From a virus, in IMG/VR virus record IMGVR_UViG_3300038825_001129, positions 1-52,483 of that record: a stretch of 52,483 nt of DNA; one strand, written 5' to 3'. The notes under the pieces were generated by a model. That model did not search any database. It was not told the DNA's origin and worked only from the letters and a program-made list of their open reading frames with translations. Of this stretch, positions 33,590 through 39,893 are shown one piece after another. The translations under genes were made by a program, and so were the position numbers. Within the stretch, counting starts at the first letter, position 1; each line of letters starts with the position of its first letter.

Positions 33590-33742
33590 TTATTCTGATT
33601 TAAAATTAACAACATAGTATTCATCTAAATCCTCGTCTTTTGGAAATTTCTGCAATAGAAATTCAAATGCATCTTCAAACGTACTGAAAGTTTTGTTTTC
33701 AAAAATTCTATTTCCTGCCCAATCTTTGATATAATAATTCAT
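33590..33742 (-). CDS. Small protein, 50 aa
   Basis: MNYYIKDWAGNRIFENKTFS followed by TFEDAFEFLLQKFPKDEDLDEYYVV: a beta hairpin plus helix plus strand, with the acidic DEDLDEYYVV end. Similar one-domain phage proteins exist without known role. It starts after an A/T-rich leader and stops three bases before the next gene. Confidence 0.55.
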   Translation of the reverse strand: MNYYIKDWAGNRIFENKTFSTFEDAFEFLLQKFPKDEDLDEYYVVNFKSE

Positions 33743-33753
33743 AGTTTATTTAT

Positions 33754-34188
33754 TTAAATTAAGTTTCCGTTTTCATCAAAGTAATACTCATTAGCATCAC
33801 AAAGTTCCTTATACCCTTCCTCTGATAGTTCATATTCATAATCATCTTTACAATCAATTAAGAATTCCCAAACAGCATCACCTATATCTCTATTCTTATT
33901 CCAAGACTTACTTAACGTATAGTCATAGCCATATCCCGTGAAATATTTTTTTATAAATCTTCCATTATGCTTTCCATCCCATTCTATTTCGCTATGACTA
34001 GGATTTAACCAATCAATACTATAATCTTTAATAGTTAACCCTATCTCATTAAAGAATGATTTAAGACTATTTATCGCATCATCCCCCCAATTATACTCAG
34101 TATTCATTTGATAATTGCTTAATGCGTTTTCTTTTGCTTGATCTGACAGCTCATCAAATTCATAACATTTTACTTCTATTGTTTTCAT
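33754..34188 (-). CDS. Acidic phage protein of widespread unknown family, 144 aa
   Basis: The N-terminus MKTIEVKCYEFDELSDQAKENAL belongs to a common phage family (KVYxFDELSxxAKxxAI) that I recognise without a known function. Acidic, with aromatic-rich middle (FTGYGYDYTLSKSW) and ends in YYFDENGNLI. It is the largest of a group of early small genes. Confidence 0.6.
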   Translation of the reverse strand: MKTIEVKCYEFDELSDQAKENALSNYQMNTEYNWGDDAINSLKSFFNEIGLTIKDYSIDWLNPSHSEIEWDGKHNGRFIKKYFTGYGYDYTLSKSWNKNRDIGDAVWEFLIDCKDDYEYELSEEGYKELCDANEYYFDENGNLI

Positions 34189-34192
34189 TGTT

Positions 34193-34399
34193 TTAAAGTT
34201 TAAATTTCATTAGGTGATTATAATATTCATCGTAAAGCCAATCAAAAGTTTCTTGAGCCTCTTCGTTATAAACTTCAATTCCATTCTCTATCTTGGTCAA
34301 TTCGCCATCTATGGAACAAGAGTCCATATAATTTTCCTCTAAGTAAGTGCAAGCTAAATCTGTTGCTAGTTCTACTATATTAATTTTTATTGTATTCAT
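34193..34399 (-). CDS. Small acidic protein, 68 aa
   Basis: Very acidic, helical: INIVELATDLACTYLEENYMD, then EEAQETFDWLYDEYYNHLMKF. A DNA-mimic-like charge pattern, possibly antirestriction, but no family is recognised. Spaced four bases from its downstream neighbour. Confidence 0.5.
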   Translation of the reverse strand: MNTIKINIVELATDLACTYLEENYMDSCSIDGELTKIENGIEVYNEEAQETFDWLYDEYYNHLMKFKL

Positions 34400-34404
34400 T
34401 TTAA

Positions 34405-34611
34405 TTAGTTTTTATAATTTATGTTATTTAAAAACCCATAAATAGGATTATTTAATATGCTATCAAAATCTCCAATTTCATCAAAACCATATAATATATA
34501 TGCTTCGTTTACATTACCATTTTCGGTAACTACAAAATCATAATTTTTTGGTATAATACCTTCATAGGTTTTTATATTGATTGGGATAAATTCAAGTTGA
34601 TTATTTTTCAT
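34405..34611 (-). CDS. Small protein, 68 aa
   Basis: Beta-rich with LEFIPINIKTYEGIIPKNYDF then FVVTENGNVNEAYILYGFDEIG. The upstream leader has the A-rich motif AATAACCACAAT found before neighbouring genes. No family recognised. Confidence 0.5.
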   Translation of the reverse strand: MKNNQLEFIPINIKTYEGIIPKNYDFVVTENGNVNEAYILYGFDEIGDFDSILNNPIYGFLNNINYKN

Positions 34612-34629
34612 ATTGTGGTTATTTATTTA

Positions 34630-34770
34630 TTAATAATTGTTTTCTACTTTTTTAATTAGTGTTGCGTTCCACATCTCACAAGCCTCCATTGCTTCATTAA
34701 GATTTTTAGCTTGAAATTCAAAAGTTTCTCTTCCCTCTTTAGCTATATAAGTTTCCATAATAATTTTCAT
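34630..34770 (-). CDS. Small protein, 46 aa
   Basis: MKIIMETYIAKEGRETFEFQ then AKNLNEAMEACEMWNATLIK: a strand-strand-helix mini-domain (TYIAKEGRETFEFQAKNLNEAME) seen in many small phage proteins. The leader TTAAATAACCACA matches that of neighbours. Confidence 0.5.
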   Translation of the reverse strand: MKIIMETYIAKEGRETFEFQAKNLNEAMEACEMWNATLIKKVENNY

Positions 34771-34779
34771 TGTGGTTAT

Positions 34780-34953
34780 TTAAAAGTTATTGATAAAATA
34801 ATTTAACAGATCTTTTTTAGATCGAATTTTATTTCTGTACATTGAATCTTGAGTGGAATAGTATTTGCCTAATGAATCGGTAAACTCTACCACGTTTCCA
34901 TCATCTATCCATTCATTGAATGATTTTTTAATTGATTCTATTGAATTTGACAT
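34780..34953 (-). CDS. Small protein, 57 aa
   Basis: Begins MSNSIESIKKSFNEWIDDGN, contains YYSTQDSMYRNKIRSKKDLL and ends NYFINNF. Helical, slightly basic. Leader AAATAACTACAAAA precedes the ATG. No function known. Confidence 0.5.
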   Translation of the reverse strand: MSNSIESIKKSFNEWIDDGNVVEFTDSLGKYYSTQDSMYRNKIRSKKDLLNYFINNF

Positions 34954-34961
34954 TTTTGTAG

Positions 34962-35486
34962 TTATTTAATTAATTTAACATTTGCTATGTTAGCGACTTG
35001 GTCTAATAATACTTTCGTATAGTATCTGTCATCGGATCGCATTTGACTAATCATACCCTCAACCCAAAAATATTCTATTGCATCTTTGCAATCTTTTAGA
35101 ATATTTTTTCTCAAATCATTTTTATAATCTTTTAAAATATATTCGGATATCCATTCTTCATTTTTTCGCGATCGTTCATAATTTTCTTTACGCTTTTTGT
35201 CTAATCTTTTTCTTAGACTTTTAAGGTATTTTTTACCTTCTAATTTATCTAATTTACCAAAGTATAATCCACATTCCGTTAGAATATATTCGTTTCTTCC
35301 TTCGTGTGTCATTAACCCATCATAAATCCAATCTCGGATATTTGTTCCATATTGTATTTTCCTTTTATCAAAGGGGGTTTTATTGCCTTGAGCAATCCAA
35401 ATTGCCTTTTGCAATTCTTGAGATGTAAATGTTCCTAATTCATTTGAACTAAGGATTTCGAATGTTTTATGTTTAATTGACTTCAT
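34962..35486 (-). CDS. Basic protein of unknown function, 174 aa
   Basis: The N-terminal 80 residues (FEILSSNELGTFTSQELQKAIW, then KIQYGTNIRDWIYDGLMTHEGRNEYILTECG) read like a winged-helix domain: helix, helix-turn-helix and a hairpin wing. A strongly basic coiled helix (LKSLRKRLDKKRKENYERSRKNEE) and a helical end follow. It is a candidate DNA-binding regulator of the early arm. The call is by pattern only. Confidence 0.5.
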   Translation of the reverse strand: MKSIKHKTFEILSSNELGTFTSQELQKAIWIAQGNKTPFDKRKIQYGTNIRDWIYDGLMTHEGRNEYILTECGLYFGKLDKLEGKKYLKSLRKRLDKKRKENYERSRKNEEWISEYILKDYKNDLRKNILKDCKDAIEYFWVEGMISQMRSDDRYYTKVLLDQVANIANVKLIK

Positions 35487-35521
35487 ATCTATTTTAATTT
35501 ATTGTTTATTTAGTTTTTATT

Positions 35522-35809
35522 TTATCGACGACCTATAAAATTTAAAATTGTAATACGTTTATCAGATAAATCTCTAAACGTAGTGTGAAACTGACACCAA
35601 GACTCCAAATCTTGGTTATCAATTTCAAAAAATTTCTCATCAATGTTGATCTCCAAAGTACCTTCAGATTCATCAATAAAAAACATATTATCGGTAGCCC
35701 AATCATTGGACAATTTAACAATCTCGATAAATTCTTTAAAATTTTCAATAAGTTGCTTTTTTGCTTTAACTTTTAAAAACTCAAGTGCGGTTATAGTTTC
35801 AATTTTCAT
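35522..35809 (-). CDS. Small acidic protein, 95 aa
   Basis: MKIETITALEFLKVKAKKQL, then FKEFIEIVKLSNDWATDNMFFI and an acidic strand region. Helix followed by beta segments, no family recognised. Leader with AAATAAACAATAAATAAA before the ATG. Confidence 0.45.
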   Translation of the reverse strand: MKIETITALEFLKVKAKKQLIENFKEFIEIVKLSNDWATDNMFFIDESEGTLEINIDEKFFEIDNQDLESWCQFHTTFRDLSDKRITILNFIGRR

Positions 35810-35875
35810 TTTATTTATTGTTTATTTGTTTGACTAAGACGCTTCACAGCGTTTCGATTATTAAAATCTCTTCAG

Positions 35876-36088
35876 TTAGTCTAGCAATCCAAATGGATCA
35901 TTTTGAAATATTTCATCCAAACTTTTCATTGGTTTAGACTTCATATAAACACCTATTCCTTTGAGCGATATACAATCATCATTGAACAGATTTATAAAAT
36001 GGTAGTTACTCCAATCTTTGTGCAAGATTTCTTTTTCACTTAATTTTTGCCATTTACTATATTTCATTTCAAATATTTCTGTTTTCAT
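35876..36088 (-). CDS. Small protein, 70 aa
   Basis: Starts MKTEIFEMKYSKWQKLSEKE and ends SLDEIFQNDPFGLLD. It stops before a 66-base gap containing a short ACGC/GCGT hairpin. No family recognised. Confidence 0.45.
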   Translation of the reverse strand: MKTEIFEMKYSKWQKLSEKEILHKDWSNYHFINLFNDDCISLKGIGVYMKSKPMKSLDEIFQNDPFGLLD

Positions 36089-36090
36089 AA

Positions 36091-36558
36091 TTATTTTGAA
36101 TTTAATGTGTATATAATTTCGTTTGAACTTTCTTTCACAAAAGTCAATTTAAAGCCTATTTTATTTAAGATTGACTCCATACAATTAAAACCGCAACCGC
36201 CATCTACATAAGATTGCGTTTTTGTTGTAGCTCTTTTTAAATGTCTACGTGAATGGCTTTTTGCTTTTGGGTTATAGTGTGTAAGCCCATAAAAACCGTC
36301 TCTTTTTCGGTTTACATTTCCGCCGATATCCGAAGGTAATTTTTTCAATTCCTCATTGAAATAGGTATTTATCAAATCACCAAGAACAGTACCTTTTTTG
36401 TCATATCCGTACCCACTAGCAAAAAATTTTGTCTTGTCGTTTCTTTTGTCATAGATTCGACAGACTCCCGATCTTGACCATTTAAAACATAGTGTTTTAA
36501 GTCTCCAATTCTCATTTAGAAAATCCTCTTTTTGCTTGTTCGTTAATAAAGTTTTCAT
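36091..36558 (-). CDS. First gene of early small-gene cluster, 155 aa, unknown
   Basis: From the ATG at 36558 (an in-frame TTG at 36627 is rejected). The N-terminus MKTLLTNKQKEDFLNENWRL leads to RSGVCRIYDKRNDKTKFFASGYGYDKKG and SYVDGGCGFNCMESILNKIGF. Basic, with four Cys. The GYGYDKKGTVLGDLIN and DGGCGFNCME motifs recur in small phage proteins of unknown role. Upstream there is a CGACTTTG promoter-like string at about 36617-36624 (two mismatches to TAnnTTTG). Confidence 0.5.
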   Translation of the reverse strand: MKTLLTNKQKEDFLNENWRLKTLCFKWSRSGVCRIYDKRNDKTKFFASGYGYDKKGTVLGDLINTYFNEELKKLPSDIGGNVNRKRDGFYGLTHYNPKAKSHSRRHLKRATTKTQSYVDGGCGFNCMESILNKIGFKLTFVKESSNEIIYTLNSK

Positions 36559-36635
36559 ATCTGTTTTTGTTGTTAATATTTTGCTAATGTAGTTAAAAAC
36601 TTGTTGAAAACCTACAAAGTCGCACAATAATTTTT

Positions 36636-36843
36636 TACAGCACTAGCAAAAAATATGCTCAAATCCACAGCAGTAAAAGAACCAACGACACAAAAAAAAT
36701 TTCTAAATAATTTAAAAAATAGAACTTTTGACAGCTCTTAAATAAACTTTTTTAATTACTGCAGTAAAAAATAAACACGTAAAAAACTCTAAAATGACAG
36801 CTCAAAAAATTAGATCATTTTAAAAAAATTACAGCTCAAAAAA
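36636..36843 (+). repeat. Iteron-like ACAGC repeats
   Basis: Short repeats with core ACAGC start at 36637 (TTACAGCAC), 36667 (CCACAGCAG), 36731 (TGACAGCTC), 36797 (TGACAGCTC) and 36831 (TTACAGCTC). The last three share T-rich or A-rich flanks. Intervals are 30, 64, 66 and 34 bases, close to multiples of 32 (three helical turns). TTACAG also occurs inverted at about 36951, 37169 and 37218. Confidence 0.45.
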
Positions 36844-37243
36844 ATAAATCAAGCACGCAACTTTTTTAGGTCATTAAAATCATAGAAAAATAGTAGGGGG
36901 GTTTTTGGGGGGTGATTGTGCGAGGGAAGGTAAGAACTCAAATTAATTTTCTGTAACTGAATCAATGCGAAAATAGCTAAATGTCTGAACTAGGGGCAGT
37001 TAGGTAAGGGTACTTAATGTAATACAGCAAAACTTTTGGCGATCAACTATTTACAAGGACCCCCCTTTGATTTTCTAAGCGTTTTGGTTTTGGAATTCTA
37101 ACAATTATGTATGTATATAGTCCCCACGAAAAACATATCTCAGCACTTTTTTCGAAAGGTATAAGTAGCTGTAAATGAATTACTGGAGTTATAAGTTATA
37201 TAGTCTGTATTAAGTGTCTGTAATTGGATTAATTACGTTTAGA

Positions 37244-37415
37244 GCAGAATATTGTCTGCGGCTAAAAAATTTTAGACAAAATAGTGGCCCTTAGTCCCTG
37301 GCGTCTTCCAATTAAGTTCTAGAGCTTCTTACCAGACGTTTCTTGTGGGGTTTGGGCTGGGGGCCCACCCACTGCGTCACTTGTTCTTATTCTAGTAAGC
37401 TCGTTAAAGTGTGAC
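37244..37415. other. Run of hairpins (structured element)
   Basis: Consecutive potential stems: GCAGA/TCTGC at 37244-37259; CTAAA/TTTAG at 37262-37275; GTGGG plus TGGGC paired with GCCCA plus CCCAC around loop TGGGG at 37345-37372; and nested GTC/GAC, ACTT/AAGT and CTTA/TAAG at 37376-37415. No T tract follows, so these are not simple terminators. Confidence 0.4.
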
Positions 37416-37492
37416 AGTTTTAAAAGAACGGTGTGAAGGTACTACAAAAAAAATGAAAAGTCAATAGTAAAGTAATACTTTAAGTAAACCTC

Positions 37493-37771
37493 TTAATGTT
37501 CCTTTCTGTGACAGTTAGCACATAGCACTCTACACAGTTTAATCTCTTCCATAACCAAGTCAAAAGAACAATCTTTAATTAAATCAGCTATATGTCCTCT
37601 TTTAGTAGAGGGGTCTATGTGGTGGAACTCTAGACATCGAGTATGTGTTTCTCCACATATCTCACATTGTAGTGTTTTCTTATAATCTTCTAGTCGTTTT
37701 CTTTTTCGGTTTCTGTATTCCCTTTTCTGCCTTCGCTTCTTTTCCTTCTTTGTTTCTTTAAGCTCTGACAT
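37493..37771 (-). CDS. HNH endonuclease
   Basis: 92 residues. The first 33 residues are extremely basic (KEKKRRQKREYRNRKRKR). The core has CEICGETHTRC (Cys36, Cys39), LEFHHIDPSTK with His50-His51, and LCRVLCANCHRKEH (Cys84, Cys87, His88): zinc-ribbon plus HNH catalytic motif. Small free-standing phage HNH nucleases act as homing enzymes or in packaging or replication. Located next to the gene-free region; no intron is visible. Confidence 0.8.
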   Translation of the reverse strand: MSELKETKKEKKRRQKREYRNRKRKRLEDYKKTLQCEICGETHTRCLEFHHIDPSTKRGHIADLIKDCSFDLVMEEIKLCRVLCANCHRKEH

Positions 37772-37784
37772 TACTGTTGAAATA

Positions 37785-37862
37785 TTATTCGGATAGAAAT
37801 GTATATAGCGAGAAAGCCCCCGAAAGAAATAACAACGAGAGTATATAGAGAATTAGTAACAT
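37785..37862 (-). CDS. Membrane micropeptide, 25 aa
   Basis: MLLILYILSLLFLSGAFSLY then TFLSE: almost entirely hydrophobic, one membrane helix. It starts three bases after the stop of the upstream gene. Real only if translation is coupled. No homologue is known to me. Confidence 0.35.
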   Translation of the reverse strand: MLLILYILSLLFLSGAFSLYTFLSE

Positions 37863-37865
37863 AGT

Positions 37866-38063
37866 TTAGTAGATCCTGTCGTTAGGGGCCTTTGTTACAT
37901 TGACAGCTTTATAATCCCCTTTATGTTTTATTTCTATGTAATCTTTTAGATCATACTTAGAAGAAACATCCACATTATATGTAGTCCCATCACTTTTATA
38001 ATAGGTGCGGATATGACTAAGAGATATTTCTTCTCCTGTATCCTTATGTTTAAACTTGATCAT
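37866..38063 (-). CDS. Small beta-rich protein, 65 aa
   Basis: Basic: IKFKHKDTGEEISLSHIRTY, then DYIEIKHKGDYKAVNVTKAP. Predicted all-beta, two hairpins. It starts three bases after the DUF5675 gene, so it is in the same unit. No family recognised. Confidence 0.5.
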   Translation of the reverse strand: MIKFKHKDTGEEISLSHIRTYYKSDGTTYNVDVSSKYDLKDYIEIKHKGDYKAVNVTKAPNDRIY

Positions 38064-38066
38064 TTC

Positions 38067-38537
38067 TTAAATATACAACGTACTTGTATCATAATTGACA
38101 TACGTTATGGTAACCTCTTCTCCATTTTCTATGGCAGCAGCAATTTTAGGATATATTCTTTTGTAAGCAGAAACGCTCTGTCCGATAAATCCTTTACTGT
38201 AGTCTGAAGAGTTACCCACCAATAAACAACCTGCGGTATGCTCATCGGTATTCCCTGTATGTATTAATATGTATTCAAATCCAGGAACGTCTTTTACCCA
38301 AAGCATTCCTTTGTGCATATCCTTGTATTTCTCTGAATATCTTTTATGGAATCCTCCGACAGTTCGAAGTTCTACCTTATAGACACCGCTAGGTATTCGA
38401 GTTTCTCCTTTTACTTTCACATCTCTGTGTTCGTCTTCAAGGGTGTATGCTAAAAATTTTGTATCGTATGTAATGTCCATTAGAATTCCGAGAGTTCTAT
38501 CTGGACCGCTATCATATCTTAGGACCTTTAGTCTCAT
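38067..38537 (-). CDS. DUF5675 (L,D-transpeptidase-like) protein
   Basis: 156 residues matching the DUF5675 pattern: TLGILMDITYDTKFLAYTLED, GETRIPSGVYKVELRTVGGF and the signature YILIHTGNTDEHTAGCLLVG with His93 and Cys104, the same His...GC arrangement as YkuD-type L,D-transpeptidases. The family is common in phages near lysis genes and may act on peptidoglycan, but activity is not established to my knowledge. It is the first gene of the leftward arm, divergent from the late arm, which is odd for a lysis enzyme. Confidence 0.75.
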   Translation of the reverse strand: MRLKVLRYDSGPDRTLGILMDITYDTKFLAYTLEDEHRDVKVKGETRIPSGVYKVELRTVGGFHKRYSEKYKDMHKGMLWVKDVPGFEYILIHTGNTDEHTAGCLLVGNSSDYSKGFIGQSVSAYKRIYPKIAAAIENGEEVTITYVNYDTSTLYI

Positions 38538-38567
38538 TTCAATGTATGTTGGTTTGCGTAAAGTTAC

Positions 38568-38575
38568 TAAATTTG
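38568..38575 (+). promoter_or_regulatory. Promoter element TAAATTTG, four bases from ATG
   Basis: Exact TAnnTTTG match followed by TTGT and ATG at 38580. A TTG at 38549-38551 is a possible -33 element. It opens the rightward arm in a 42-base divergent intergenic region; the opposite strand carries TAACTTTA there, a one-mismatch form for the leftward arm. Confidence 0.65.
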
Positions 38576-38579
38576 TTGT

Positions 38580-38741
38580 ATGAGTAAATTCAAGAAACTT
38601 GTAGGAGAACTACAGAAGCAAGGCAAGTCCGAAGAGTCAGCAAAAAAGATTGCTTATTCTATTGGCGCGAAGAAATATGGAAAAGCAGGAATGGCAAGGA
38701 AGGCTGCCGCTGGTAGAAGGAAGAAGTACAGAACCAAGTGA
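38580..38741 (+). CDS. Small basic protein (KKLVxxLxxQGKS...AAAGRRKK family), 53 aa
   Basis: MSKFKKLVGELQKQGKSEES, then AKKIAYSIGAKKYGKAGMAR and KAAAGRRKKYRTK. A helix-turn-helix-like pair of amphipathic helices with a very basic end, a well known short family in marine phages with no assigned function. Basic charge suggests DNA binding, possibly condensation inside the head. First gene of the rightward arm under a leaderless promoter. Confidence 0.7.
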   Translation: MSKFKKLVGELQKQGKSEESAKKIAYSIGAKKYGKAGMARKAAAGRRKKYRTK

Positions 38742-38866
38742 GAAGAGTTCACGCAGTAGCTGTACATATATCTAACAGCAAGAAGCTAGGAAAGCATTCT
38801 AAAAAAGAAAGTAATTCTAAAAGAAGTAAGAATTACAAAAAGAAATATAGAGGGCAAGGAAGATGA
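38738..38866 (+). CDS. Small basic protein (KYRGQGR family), 42 aa
   Basis: GTG start overlapping the upstream TGA (GTGA). RRVHAVAVHISNSKKLGKHS, then Lys/Ser-rich, ending KNYKKKYRGQGR. The ending is shared with short flavophage proteins I know. Extremely basic, disordered. Probably nucleic acid-binding. Confidence 0.65.
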   Translation: MRRVHAVAVHISNSKKLGKHSKKESNSKRSKNYKKKYRGQGR

Positions 38867-38952
38867 AAAAGAAGCTCTGTAAAATAATTAGTAAGATCAC
38901 CTTTGGTAAGGTTTGTTTAGGATATTGTAATTATGAAACTGAAAAAGACTAA
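38863..38952 (+). CDS. Small Cys-containing protein, 29 aa
   Basis: MKKKLCKIISKITFGKVCLG followed by YCNYETEKD. ATGA overlap with the upstream gene and 20-base overlap with the next. Similar tiny proteins (KIISKxTFGKVCLGWC) occur at the same position in related phages as far as I recall. Three Cys could bind a metal. Confidence 0.55.
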   Translation: MKKKLCKIISKITFGKVCLGYCNYETEKD

Positions 38953-39343
38953 AGACAGTATAAAGGTAGAAGCACCAAAAGGTTATCATTGGATGACTGA
39001 AAGCGGTAGACATTTCCTTATGAAAGGAGACTATAAGCCGCACGAGGGTGCTAGTGCTTCAGCTCCTTTTAGGATTGTCACTCACGACAAGACTATGAAG
39101 GCTGATATGGGTATGAAGATAGAAGCTATCAAGACAGCCAAGAAGTATAAAAAAGGCGGCCAAGTAAAAAAAAAATCTAAAGTAAACCAAGCTGGAAATT
39201 ATACTCAGCCTGGAATGCGAAAAAGATTATTTAATAGAATAATGGCTGGATCTAAAGGAGGCAACCCTGGACAGTGGTCTGCTCGAAAAGCACAGATGTT
39301 AGCAAAAGCCTATAAAGCCGCAGGAGGCGGATATAAAAACTAA
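38933..39343 (+). CDS. Two-domain basic protein (AGNYTxPGMRKRLFNRI family), 136 aa
   Basis: Residues 1-70: beta-rich N-terminus (IKVEAPKGYHWMTESGRHFL, then PFRIVTHDKTMKADMGMKIE). A linker AKKYKKGGQVKKKSK (Y72, G75, G76) follows, then a basic C-terminal domain beginning AGNYTQPGMRKRLFNRIMAG and ending ARKAQMLAKAYKAAGGGYKN. That second domain is a known small family in marine phages and large algal viruses without a defined function. It overlaps the next gene by one base (TAATG). Confidence 0.65.
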   Translation: MKLKKTKDSIKVEAPKGYHWMTESGRHFLMKGDYKPHEGASASAPFRIVTHDKTMKADMGMKIEAIKTAKKYKKGGQVKKKSKVNQAGNYTQPGMRKRLFNRIMAGSKGGNPGQWSARKAQMLAKAYKAAGGGYKN

Positions 39344-39612
39344 TGGCACTAAGTAAATCACAACAATCCCTAAGAGACTGGACTAAACAAAAGTGGAGGA
39401 CTAAGTCAGGTAAGAAGTCATCAGAAACAGGTGAGAGATACTTACCTGAAGCTGCTATTAAAAATCTTACAGCTGCAGAATATGCAGCAACCACTAGAGC
39501 TAAAAGAGAAGGAACAAAAAAAGGAAAGCAATTTGTTGCTCAACCTGACTCAATTAGAAAGAAAGTAAAAAAGTACCGATTCACTCCTCTTAACAGCTCA
39601 AAGAAAAAATGA
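39343..39612 (+). CDS. DUF5872-type basic protein, 89 aa
   Basis: SQQSLRDWTKQKWRTKSGKK followed by SSETGERYLPEAAIKNLTAA and EYAATTRAKREGTKKGKQFV is the full signature of the DUF5872 family, seen in marine phages and large eukaryotic viruses. Very basic. No known activity; a nucleic acid- or virion-associated role is likely. Confidence 0.8.
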   Translation: MALSKSQQSLRDWTKQKWRTKSGKKSSETGERYLPEAAIKNLTAAEYAATTRAKREGTKKGKQFVAQPDSIRKKVKKYRFTPLNSSKKK

Positions 39613-39893
39613 ACAACTCAACTAATGGCTTTTTGTTTAAAAATTGGCAAATCATATTGTGGTTTGTTATTGCTGTATTTACATCGGGTGGACTCTTTAG
39701 TGAGTTTACTTCTGTAAAAACAGAATTAACTACTGTTCACGATAGACTAGATCAAAAGGTAAAAGTAATTAATGAGTTGGAAGACAGATTGATAGATATA
39801 GAAAAACAACTAGAATATGAGAGAGGACTTCTTGAGGCTACCATAGAAGAAGTTAACTTCATAAATAATGAACAATTATCTAAGAAACATTAA
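39609..39893 (+). CDS. Membrane protein with coiled coil, 94 aa
   Basis: One membrane helix at about 13-31 (WQIILWFVIAVFTSGGLF) and a long charged heptad region (TELTTVHDRLDQKVKVINEL onward, about 40-90). The topology resembles an inner-membrane spanin subunit or holin accessory. It starts within the upstream stop (ATGA) and its end overlaps the convergent regulator gene by 14 bases. Confidence 0.55.
   Translation: MNNSTNGFLFKNWQIILWFVIAVFTSGGLFSEFTSVKTELTTVHDRLDQKVKVINELEDRLIDIEKQLEYERGLLEATIEEVNFINNEQLSKKH

Larger units (their letters stand above)
36559..37492. other. Gene-free region between early cluster and HNH gene
   Basis: About 930 bases with no frame I can support on either strand. 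The left half is very A/T-rich and carries repeated ACAGC-type motifs in one orientation. The right half has a higher G+C share, the same TTACAG motif in inverted orientation and several hairpins. Candidate replication origin, early control region or structured non-coding RNA. Confidence 0.5.

Noticed and set aside
35839-35852. Hairpin ACGC/GCGT as terminator
   Set aside because: The stem has only four pairs and no T tract in either direction.
37244-37492. HEARO-type RNA or intron associated with the HNH gene
   Set aside because: HEARO RNAs lie upstream of their ORF, whereas this region is downstream of the HNH stop. No split gene that would suggest an intron was found.
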